Position numbers and translations under genes: made by a program. Under the pieces are notes generated by a model. That model searched no databases. It was not told the DNA's origin and saw only the letters and a program-made list of their open reading frames with translations. Below, piece by piece: positions 58,491-64,000 of a stretch of 64,000 bases of DNA. The DNA lies in contig NZ_FOZL01000001.1 in NCBI RefSeq assembly GCF_900114625.1, positions 2,108,001-2,172,000 on the forward strand. Reading direction: 5' to 3'. This DNA comes from Granulicella pectinivorans. Its GTDB lineage: Bacteria > Acidobacteriota > Terriglobia > Terriglobales > Acidobacteriaceae. Positions within the stretch are counted from its first letter, which is position 1; each line of letters opens with the position of its first letter.

Positions 58491-58550
58491 TTAGCTGATG
58501 GTTTTGCAGGTGCAGAGGATGCAGGTGCAGATTTGGCAGGCGCATTTCAT
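58491..58550 (-). CDS. Nineteen-residue six-cysteine peptide (mini-metallothionein-like)
   Basis: The frame encodes MKCACQICTCILCTCKTIS with cysteines at 3, 5, 8, 10, 13 and 15, that is, three CxC pairs spaced CxCxxCxCxxCxC. AAAGGAGG lies eight bases upstream, one of the best ribosome-binding sites in the window. It is followed by the sigma factor whose tail has a similar CxxC/CxC pattern. It may buffer metal or thiols, act as a leader peptide that reports cysteine or metal state, or regulate the sigma factor. It is too short for ordinary gene prediction. Confidence 0.72.
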   Translation of the reverse strand: MKCACQICTCILCTCKTIS

Positions 58551-58599
58551 GGGGTGTTCCTCCTTTGTTGTCGGTAAAGACGTGGGAGGCGGTGGGATA

Positions 58600-60744
58600 T
58601 TACACCTTGCGAATCTGGCGGCGACGGATTGGGTTGCGGCGGTGTTTCCCCATCTCAGAAGCGAGCTGTGGGGCACCCGGTTTTGTGGCTTCAGGCTCGT
58701 TGGGGAGGGCGAAGGCGATGAGGGAGTCGCCTAACTTGGTGGCTTTGTCGCCGTGGCCACCGGCGGCGATGACGACATATTGGCGGCTGTTGAGGGTGTA
58801 GGTCATGGGGGTGGACTGGGCGGGGACGGGGAGGTCGTGTTGCCAGAGGAGATCTCCGGTGGCGGCGTCGAAGGCGCGGAGGTAAGGGTCTTCGGCGGCG
58901 GCGGTGAAGACCAAGCCCGACGCGGTGACGATGGGACCTCCGAAGTTGATGGCTCCGGTGTCGGCACTATCGATCATGGAGCCTAACGGCCTTTGCCAGG
59001 CCATCTGGCCGGTGTTGAGGTTGAGGGCGGAGATGGCTCCCCAGGGGGTGGGGGAGCAGGGGTGGTGGTGCGTGTCGAGGATGCGGTCGCGCTCGATGAG
59101 GTAGGGGGTTTTGTGTTGCGGGGAGAGCTCGTAGCCGAAGTGGGCGAGGGAGTCCGGTTCGTGGGGCATGGGAAGGCGGGAGATGGGGACGCAGGCGAGC
59201 ATGAGGGCGGTGGTGACGGACAGGGTGAGGGGTCCAGGGAGGAAGCGTCTGTGCCGGAAGCCGTTGATGAGGGTGCCGAGAGCCAGGATGATGCCGGCGA
59301 GGATGCCCCAGTTGGCCCAGTCGTGAAGCCAGAGATTGAGCTCTTTGAGGTCGCGCTCAAGGCCGTAACGGGGGACGAGGCGTGCTTTGAAGGCGGAGCG
59401 GTTGGTGTTGGCGTAGAGGATGCCGGTGGCGGGGTCGAGGGCGGCGGAGCCCCAGTTGACGCCGCCGAGGTTGCCGGGGAAGAGGACGGAGCCGCGCAGG
59501 CTGGGCGGGGTGTAGAGGCCTTCGTTGCGGAGGGCGGCAAACTGCCTCTGGCAGGAGGCGGCGTCTTCAGACGAGCGCTGCCAGGTGGTCTGGATGTCGG
59601 TGGTGGAGACGTTCAAGGGGGAGAGGCTGGGGAGCTCCTGGAAGGGCTGGGTGGGGGAGGTGGTCTCGCCGGGAACATCGGACTGAGGGACGGGGCGCTC
59701 GTGGATGGGGTAGAGGGGGGCTCCGGTTCGGCGGTCGAGGACGAAGACCATGCCCATTTTTGTGGTGATGGCGACGGCTGGGATGGTGTTGCGGAAGGTG
59801 AAGAGCAGAGGCTGGGAGGCGATGTCGTAGTCCCAGAGGTCGTGGTGGACGACCTGGAAGGCCCAGACCTTTTTGCCGGTTGTTGCGTCGAGCGCGACGA
59901 TGGAGTTGGCGTCGCGGTCGTCGCCGGGGCGGAGGCCACCGTAGTAGTCGGGGGCGGCGGAGCCGGTGGGGAGGTAGAGGAGGTTGAGGGCGGGGTCGGC
60001 GGAGATGACGGACCAGGTGTTGGCGGCTCCGGTGCGGATGGCCTGCGAGGATGCCCAGGGGATGGGTTCCCATGACCAAAGGAGGTGGCCGTCTAGAGTG
60101 CTGTAGGCGCGGACGAGGCCGGATTCGGAGTCGACCTGCTGGTTGTCGCCGACGCCGGAGCCGACGACGACGATGTCTCCGATGACGGTGGGTGGCGAGG
60201 TCATGCGGTAGAAGCCGTCTTTTTGGAGATGGACGCCTTGTTTGAGGTCGATTTCGCCGTGGGTGCCCCAGGTGGAGATGGGGTGGCCGGTTGTGGCGTC
60301 GAGGGCGAGGAGGCGGGCGTCGAGGGTGGCTACGAAGATGCGGGTTTGCACGGCAGAGTGCCAGAGGGCTACGCCGCGTGAGGCGACGATGGAGCCCTCG
60401 GCGGTGGGAGCTAGGTTGGGGTCGTGGGTCCAGCGGGGCTGGCCAGTGGCGGCGTCGAGGGCGATGACCACGTCGTAGGGGGTGGTGAGGTAGAGGGTGT
60501 CGCCGTCGAGGATGGGGGTCGCCTCGAAGGAGGCCTCGTGGTTGGAGGGGCGATTCTGGTCGAGGGCGTGGGTGTGGTAGGTCCAGGCTGGCTGGAGGTC
60601 CTTGAGATTGGACTTCGTGATCTGGGTGGCGGGGGAGAAGCGCTGGCCGCCGGGGTCGCCTCCGTAGGTGGGCCAGGATTGGGCGTGGAGGATGGGGGTG
60701 AGGATGAGTCCGGCGAGAGCGAGGATGCGGTTGTTTCTTCGCAT
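58600..60744 (-). CDS. PQQ-type quinoprotein dehydrogenase (membrane glucose dehydrogenase-like)
   Basis: The 714-residue product has a signal peptide (ILALAGLILTPILHAQ) and an eight-bladed propeller typical of quinoproteins: SWPTYGGDPGGQRFSPATQI, YVVIAAGGHGDK and several AxDAxTGxxxW blades such as ALDATTGKKVWAFQVVHHDL. An insertion with two hydrophobic segments (WGILAGIILALGTLINGF and GPLTLSVTTALMLACVPIS) lies at about residues 485-540. It should oxidise sugars or alcohols in the periplasm using PQQ. The last 25 or so residues, from ATKPGAPQLASEMG on, come from a copy of the palindromic repeat and its flank. Confidence 0.85.
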   Translation of the reverse strand: MRRNNRILALAGLILTPILHAQSWPTYGGDPGGQRFSPATQITKSNLKDLQPAWTYHTHALDQNRPSNHEASFEATPILDGDTLYLTTPYDVVIALDAATGQPRWTHDPNLAPTAEGSIVASRGVALWHSAVQTRIFVATLDARLLALDATTGHPISTWGTHGEIDLKQGVHLQKDGFYRMTSPPTVIGDIVVVGSGVGDNQQVDSESGLVRAYSTLDGHLLWSWEPIPWASSQAIRTGAANTWSVISADPALNLLYLPTGSAAPDYYGGLRPGDDRDANSIVALDATTGKKVWAFQVVHHDLWDYDIASQPLLFTFRNTIPAVAITTKMGMVFVLDRRTGAPLYPIHERPVPQSDVPGETTSPTQPFQELPSLSPLNVSTTDIQTTWQRSSEDAASCQRQFAALRNEGLYTPPSLRGSVLFPGNLGGVNWGSAALDPATGILYANTNRSAFKARLVPRYGLERDLKELNLWLHDWANWGILAGIILALGTLINGFRHRRFLPGPLTLSVTTALMLACVPISRLPMPHEPDSLAHFGYELSPQHKTPYLIERDRILDTHHHPCSPTPWGAISALNLNTGQMAWQRPLGSMIDSADTGAINFGGPIVTASGLVFTAAAEDPYLRAFDAATGDLLWQHDLPVPAQSTPMTYTLNSRQYVVIAAGGHGDKATKLGDSLIAFALPNEPEATKPGAPQLASEMGKHRRNPIRRRQIRKV
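58648..58690. repeat. Palindromic repeat, copy 8, inside the quinoprotein 3' end
   Basis: Left arm CCCCATCTC (58648-58656, lacking the AC of other copies), loop AGAAGC, right arm GAGCTGTGGGG (58663-58673), then CACCCGG and TTTTGTGGC. It is the most decayed copy. On the minus strand it codes KPGAPQLASEMG near the C-terminus of the quinoprotein, so the reading frame continues about 16 codons past the element. Confidence 0.75.
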
Positions 60745-60833
60745 CGGATTAGTGTATGGGCGGGCGGGCTTGGACGGACTCACGGGAGGTGAGACGGGGG
60801 TTTTGGGAGTGCAGGTTCACGGCGTTTCAACGA

Positions 60834-60900
60834 CCCGGGGCTAAAGCCCCCTTCCTCTTTGGGCCCTTGACGTGGGGCTAAAGCCCCACTCTAATCCCAA
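60834..60900. repeat. Transposase-flanking repeat, left copy
   Basis: The unit begins CCCGGGGCTAAAGCCCC and ends GTGGGGCTAAAGCCCCACTC followed by TAATCCCAA, with a variable middle. It contains two hairpins of the form GGGGCT-AA-AGCCCC. A direct copy lies on the other side of the transposase gene. The stop codon of that gene (60878-60880) lies inside this unit. Confidence 0.85.
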
Positions 60901-61363
60901 CGTCAACGGCTAGAGGGTGAAGTGGGGTGGGACTGGGTCGATGGTGTGGATAGGGTTGGCTGAGCTGTATGGAATAGAACTCTGGTTGAAGAGCCAGGTT
61001 CTTGCGGATGGGATTTTGATGGATGTAGGCGACGTGGGTGGCGAAGTCGGATGCATCCTGCATGCGTCGGCTGTCGTAGGTCTTTTGCCAAATGTCGAGT
61101 TTGCTCTTTAGGAGGAAAGAGAAACCTCCTTTGATGAACTGCATGGATTTTTCGAGGGAGATTTCCGGGGATGGTGTCAGGAGCAGATGGATGTGGTCGG
61201 GCATGACGACGAAGGCGTGGAGGTGTAAACGGCCCTTCGTACGTTGGTCGTTCAGGTGGTTGATGAAGAGGAGGGAGTTTTGTTCGATTTGGAAGAGGCG
61301 GCGCCGGTTGGCGGTGACGCTGGTAATGAAGTAAGTTCGGATTTCTTGCGGGGCGAAGGGCAT
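60878..61363 (-). CDS. REP-associated tyrosine transposase (RAYT, Y1/HUH type)
   Basis: The 161-residue protein has the Y1 transposase signature: EIRTYFITSVTANRRRLFQI at the start, the HUH motif in HAFVVMPDHIHLLLTPS, FIKGGFSFLLKSKLDIWQKT and FATHVAYIHQNPIRKNL; I do not assign the nucleophile tyrosine with confidence. Such single-domain enzymes act on REP hairpins and occur as one or few copies per genome without inverted-repeat ends. Both flanks carry a matching hairpin repeat in direct orientation, as expected. The enzyme is complete and the catalytic His-x-His is intact, so it may be active. Confidence 0.88.
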   Translation of the reverse strand: MPFAPQEIRTYFITSVTANRRRLFQIEQNSLLFINHLNDQRTKGRLHLHAFVVMPDHIHLLLTPSPEISLEKSMQFIKGGFSFLLKSKLDIWQKTYDSRRMQDASDFATHVAYIHQNPIRKNLALQPEFYSIQLSQPYPHHRPSPTPLHPLAVDVGIRVGL

Positions 61364-61386
61364 TGGGTGGCGGGATGGGCAGAGGG

Positions 61387-61454
61387 CCCGGGGCTAAAGC
61401 CCCTTTTCAATTTGTGCCTGTTGACGTGGGGCTAAAGCCCCACTCTAATCCCAA
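61387..61454. repeat. Transposase-flanking repeat, right copy
   Basis: This copy has the same start (CCCGGGGCTAAAGCCCC) and end (GTGGGGCTAAAGCCCCACTC, then TAATCCCAA) as the left copy, in the same orientation. The middle differs (TTTTCAATTTGTGCCTG against CCTTCCTCTTTGGGCC). It lies 23 bases upstream of the transposase start codon and runs straight into the AAAGGC tract. Confidence 0.85.
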
Positions 61455-61548
61455 AGGCAAAGGCAAAGGCAAAGGCAAAGGCAAAGGCAAAGGCAAAGGC
61501 AAAGGCAAAGGCAAAGGCAAAGGCAAAGGCAAAGGCAAAGGCAAAGGC
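61453..61548. repeat. Tandem hexamer tract, AAAGGC x 16
   Basis: Sixteen perfect copies of AAAGGC fill 96 bases without a single substitution. The tract starts at the last bases of the transposase-flanking repeat and ends 20 bases before the murQ stop codon. Perfect short tandem repeats of this length are prone to slippage, so the copy number probably varies between strains. It is not part of a real coding sequence: a frame that reads Lys-Gly-Lys-Gly has no gene context. Confidence 0.95.
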
Positions 61549-61568
61549 ATTTCGTTGAGAAGCTGTTT

Positions 61569-62537
61569 CTATAGCTCCAGGCGGGAGTCGTCGATGGCGA
61601 GGCGGACGTTGCCGTCGGACTTGGTGAGGCGGCGGACGGCTTCCATCTTGTCTACGTTGGCTTTGAGCATGACGACCGCAATGGGGATGCTCTTGCCGGC
61701 GGACTTGATGGTGCGGATCGCGGTGTCGCGGTCTACGCCGCAGAGGGTCATCAGCACACGGATGCCACGCTCGACGAGCTTGGCGTTCTTCATGTGGACG
61801 TTGACCATGAGGTTTTCGTAGACGTAGCCGAGACGGGTCATGGCGCCGGTGGTGATCATGTTCAGGATCATCTTCTGGGCGGTGCCGGCCTTCATACGGG
61901 TGGAACCGGAGATGACTTCGGGGCCTACCTCGGCGACGATGGTGAACTCTGCCACGTCGGAGATGGGGGTGTCGTAGTTGCAGGTGATGGCGGCGGTCTT
62001 GGCTCCGCGGGCACGGGCGTATTCCACGGCTCCAATGACGTAAGGGGTGCGTCCGGAGGCGCTGACGCCGATCACAATATCCTTGCGGGTGGGGCGGCGG
62101 CGGGCGATGTCGCGCTGGCCGATCTCGGGAGAGTCTTCATTGACGTCCGAGGCGGAGGCGAGGGCCTTGGGGCCGCCGGCCATGATGTATTGGACCTGAG
62201 AGGGAGAGGTTGAGTAGGTCGGGGGGCACTCGGAGGAGTCGAGCGAGGAGATGCGTCCCGAGGAACCGGCACCGACATAGATGAGCCGGCCTCCGTCGCG
62301 GAGAGAGCGGGCGACGGTGTCGATGGCGATGGCGATCTCGGGCAGCGCCTTCTTGACGGCTGCGGCGACCTTCGCATCTTCGTGATTGATGATGCGAGCG
62401 ATTTCGAGCGCGGATTTTGTGTCAAAACCCTCAGAGGCAGTGTTTGCCGTCTCTGTGGTGATGGTGGTGAGTTCCTTCATTGTGCGTGCACCGGGCTTCT
62501 CGGAAGGGGGCTGCTCGAGCATGGTCATCGTTGCCAT
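61569..62537 (-). CDS. murQ: N-acetylmuramic acid 6-phosphate etherase
   Basis: The 322-residue SIS-domain protein contains GGRLIYVGAGSSGRISSLDS, SECPPTY with the catalytic Glu, VIGVSASGRTPYVIGAVEYA, and EVGPEVISGSTRMKAGTAQK, all MurQ hallmarks. It opens the lactyl ether of MurNAc-6-phosphate to give GlcNAc-6-phosphate, allowing reuse of cell-wall sugar. I chose the ATG at 62537; a much longer frame upstream overlaps the beta-lactamase-like gene on the other strand. It diverges from that gene across about 130 bases. Confidence 0.94.
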   Translation of the reverse strand: MATMTMLEQPPSEKPGARTMKELTTITTETANTASEGFDTKSALEIARIINHEDAKVAAAVKKALPEIAIAIDTVARSLRDGGRLIYVGAGSSGRISSLDSSECPPTYSTSPSQVQYIMAGGPKALASASDVNEDSPEIGQRDIARRRPTRKDIVIGVSASGRTPYVIGAVEYARARGAKTAAITCNYDTPISDVAEFTIVAEVGPEVISGSTRMKAGTAQKMILNMITTGAMTRLGYVYENLMVNVHMKNAKLVERGIRVLMTLCGVDRDTAIRTIKSAGKSIPIAVVMLKANVDKMEAVRRLTKSDGNVRLAIDDSRLEL

Positions 62538-62670
62538 TTTGTAGTCGCCAATCTGTAAAACCGATTCTAGCCCAACACTTCGAAATTGTAGCCCTCTCCC
62601 GGTAGGATGCAGAAAGAATCGTTCGCGTATGTCTGGCGTTGGACGACAAGCCGGGCCTGGAGGTGACCTT

Positions 62671-63747
62671 TTGCTCATCCATCGTTGTGTTTTGAGATTT
62701 GCCGGTGCTTTTGGCCTGGCCTGGATACTGGCTGGTATGTCAGTGGCGCAGGCTCCGGAGGGTCCGGCTGGCCAGGCGTCAAGTCCGACGGCGCAGGTGC
62801 TGCACACGGAGGACCAGGTGCTGAAGGAGCAGTTGGCGGTGGCGGCGGTGGCACACCGGGGCAAGGTCGCGTTGTTTGCCACGCAGTTGAATACGGGGCG
62901 GACGGTTGCTCTGGATCCGGATGTGCCGGTGCAGACGGCTTCGGTGATCAAGCTGACGATTCTGTTCGAGGCGATGGAGCAGGTGAAGGCGGGGAAGGCG
63001 AAGTGGGACGAGAAGATCGTGCTGGCTCCGGGGGATGGGGTGGGCGGGTCGGGGATTCTGCATTTTTTCGATACGCCGTTGACGCTGACGCTGAAGGATG
63101 TGTTGACGATGATGGTGATCGTGAGCGACAACACGGCGACGAATCTTGCGATCGACCGGTTAGGAATCGATGCGATCAATGGGCGGATAGCCTGGATGGG
63201 GCTGAAGGATACGCATCTGTATAAGAGGATCGGAAAGCCGGCGACTGGACCGATGCCGGAGGATCAGCCGAAGTTCGGGCTGGGAAAGACGACGGCTCGG
63301 GAGATGGCGACGGTGATGGAGAGGATTGGGCGGTGCGAGCTGGCGGGGCCGGGTGAGGCGGCTGGAGCGGAGGATGGGGCCATCTGCTCGGTCGCGCTGG
63401 AGATGCTGCGGAACCAGTTTTACCGGGAGACGATTCCGCGATATCTGGAGAAGCTGGATGCAACGGAGAAGGGTTCAGGGATCGCGAGCAAGACGGGGAG
63501 TCTGGACGCGGTGAGGGCGGATGTGGCGATTGTGGCGGGGAAGTCGGGGCCGATGATTCTCTCGATCTTTACGTATGGCAACGTCGATCATGGCTGGACT
63601 GTGGATAATGAAGGAGAGTTGACGATTGCGAAGCTGGCGAAGATGATCGTCACGGCGTGGTCTCCGGCTGGGATCGACGGGAAGACTCTGGTTCCAGGGT
63701 TGGGGCTTGGGGTAAGCGGATCGGCTTCGGCGACGTCTAAAGAGTGA
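62671..63747 (+). CDS. Class-A beta-lactamase-like serine hydrolase
   Basis: Counted from the TTG at 62671 the protein has 358 residues: a signal peptide (RFAGAFGLAWILAGMSVAQA), the nucleophile motif SVIK at 91-94, SDN at 152-154 and KTGS near 281, the four-part active site of class A enzymes. I see no ExxLN omega-loop Glu, so real penicillin hydrolysis is uncertain; a muropeptide or DD-peptidase role is possible given the divergent murQ. The TTG is chosen because GGAGGTGA lies four bases upstream; an ATG at 62629 has no such site. Confidence 0.82.
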   Translation: MLIHRCVLRFAGAFGLAWILAGMSVAQAPEGPAGQASSPTAQVLHTEDQVLKEQLAVAAVAHRGKVALFATQLNTGRTVALDPDVPVQTASVIKLTILFEAMEQVKAGKAKWDEKIVLAPGDGVGGSGILHFFDTPLTLTLKDVLTMMVIVSDNTATNLAIDRLGIDAINGRIAWMGLKDTHLYKRIGKPATGPMPEDQPKFGLGKTTAREMATVMERIGRCELAGPGEAAGAEDGAICSVALEMLRNQFYRETIPRYLEKLDATEKGSGIASKTGSLDAVRADVAIVAGKSGPMILSIFTYGNVDHGWTVDNEGELTIAKLAKMIVTAWSPAGIDGKTLVPGLGLGVSGSASATSKE

Positions 63748-63759
63748 GTTGAGGAAGGC

Positions 63760-64000
63760 ATGAACGTGGCAGACGAGCAGGCGGTGACGACGGATCAGAC
63801 GGCGGAGCATGAGGGTGTTGCGCCTCAGGCCGTGACTCGTCCTGAGCCGAAGAGCACGGTGAACTCGTGGCTGCGGGATCTGGTGATTTCACTGGCTGTT
63901 TCGGTGTTCATTATTGTGTTTCTGTATCAGCCGGTGAGGGTGGAAGGCACGAGTATGCTGCCTGTGCTCGAAGACCAGGACCGGCTGTTCATCAACAAGA
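63760..64000 (+). CDS. lepB: Signal peptidase I, 3' end beyond the window
   Basis: The visible 80 residues have an N-terminal region without motifs, one membrane anchor (LRDLVISLAVSVFIIVFLYQ) and the catalytic box VEGTSMLPVLED with Ser65. The catalytic lysine should follow past the edge. Type I signal peptidase cuts signal peptides of exported proteins on the outer face of the inner membrane. GAGGA lies four bases before the ATG at 63760, 12 bases after the hydrolase stop, so both genes may be cotranscribed. Confidence 0.93.
   Translation, partial: MNVADEQAVTTDQTAEHEGVAPQAVTRPEPKSTVNSWLRDLVISLAVSVFIIVFLYQPVRVEGTSMLPVLEDQDRLFINK

Noticed and set aside
61453..61548. CRISPR array
   Set aside because: The repeat is a contiguous 6-base unit without spacers, and no cas gene is present.
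61363..61821. Plus-strand frame with Lys-Gly repeats across the AAAGGC tract
   Set aside because: The Lys-Gly run is only the translation of the hexamer tract; the rest is antisense to murQ and there is no ribosome-binding site.

Overview
The window is a GC-rich chromosomal segment with strong coding density and no tRNA, rRNA, CRISPR array or prophage. It most resembles an acidobacterium of the Terriglobales type (Granulicella, Edaphobacter or Terriglobus relatives). The reasons are a TIGR03435-family secreted protein, acidobacterial-style intergenic palindromes ending in GGCACCCGG, and a gene mix rich in plant-polysaccharide hydrolases. The genus is an inference.

Region 1 (1-13.6 kb) is an L-rhamnose and rhamnogalacturonan locus. 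The plus strand carries a LutC-type lactate-utilisation protein (5' end cut), L-rhamnose isomerase, an IclR-HTH/sugar-binding hybrid regulator, a fused rhamnulose-phosphate aldolase/lactaldehyde dehydrogenase and rhamnulokinase. Facing it on the minus strand are exported GH35, GH106 and GH28 hydrolases. Together they could strip galactose and rhamnose from pectin and take rhamnose to DHAP plus lactate. Region 2 (13.7-21 kb) is mixed: DHA2 drug exporter, phospholipase-C-like protein, GlgX debranching enzyme, an ilv-type attenuator in front of an orphan ACT protein, and a secreted metallophosphoesterase.

Region 3 (21-37.7 kb) is a surface-glycan cluster. It holds RfbF, RfbG and RfbH (CDP-3,6-dideoxyhexose route), an epimerase, and a tight minus-strand run of eleven genes from a NeuB-like synthase to a GmhA-like isomerase. 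That run includes a KdsC-like phosphatase, a thiamine-diphosphate enzyme, three SDRs, a TIM-barrel isomerase, GtrA and a GT2 transferase. A branched-chain or nonulosonate-like sugar is a reasonable guess. Two secreted beta/gamma-crystallin-like proteins interrupt the cluster.

Region 4 (37.9-52.2 kb) holds a secreted esterase, a nitrogen-control set (Amt, P-II, GlnD), an orphan NuoB, an OmpA-like/Ig-like surface protein, a BNR-repeat protein, MqnE of the futalosine menaquinone pathway and a GNAT acetyltransferase. Region 5 (52.2-55.3 kb) looks accessory: an A+T-richer stretch with a coiled-coil membrane protein of unknown role, an MHS transporter and a decayed Uma2 gene. Region 6 (55.3-64 kb) holds MurA, a putative metal-responsive unit (19-residue six-cysteine peptide, ECF sigma factor with a Cys/His tail, LTxxQ-type periplasmic protein), a quinoprotein dehydrogenase, a REP-associated tyrosine transposase between two copies of its likely repeat, a 16-copy AAAGGC tract, MurQ, a class-A beta-lactamase-like hydrolase and the start of signal peptidase I.

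Across the window there are eight copies of one palindromic repeat (arms near CCCACATCTC, loop AGAAGC, tail GGCACCCGG). Three lie inside reading frames and supply amino acids to a signal peptide, an internal loop and a C-terminal tail.
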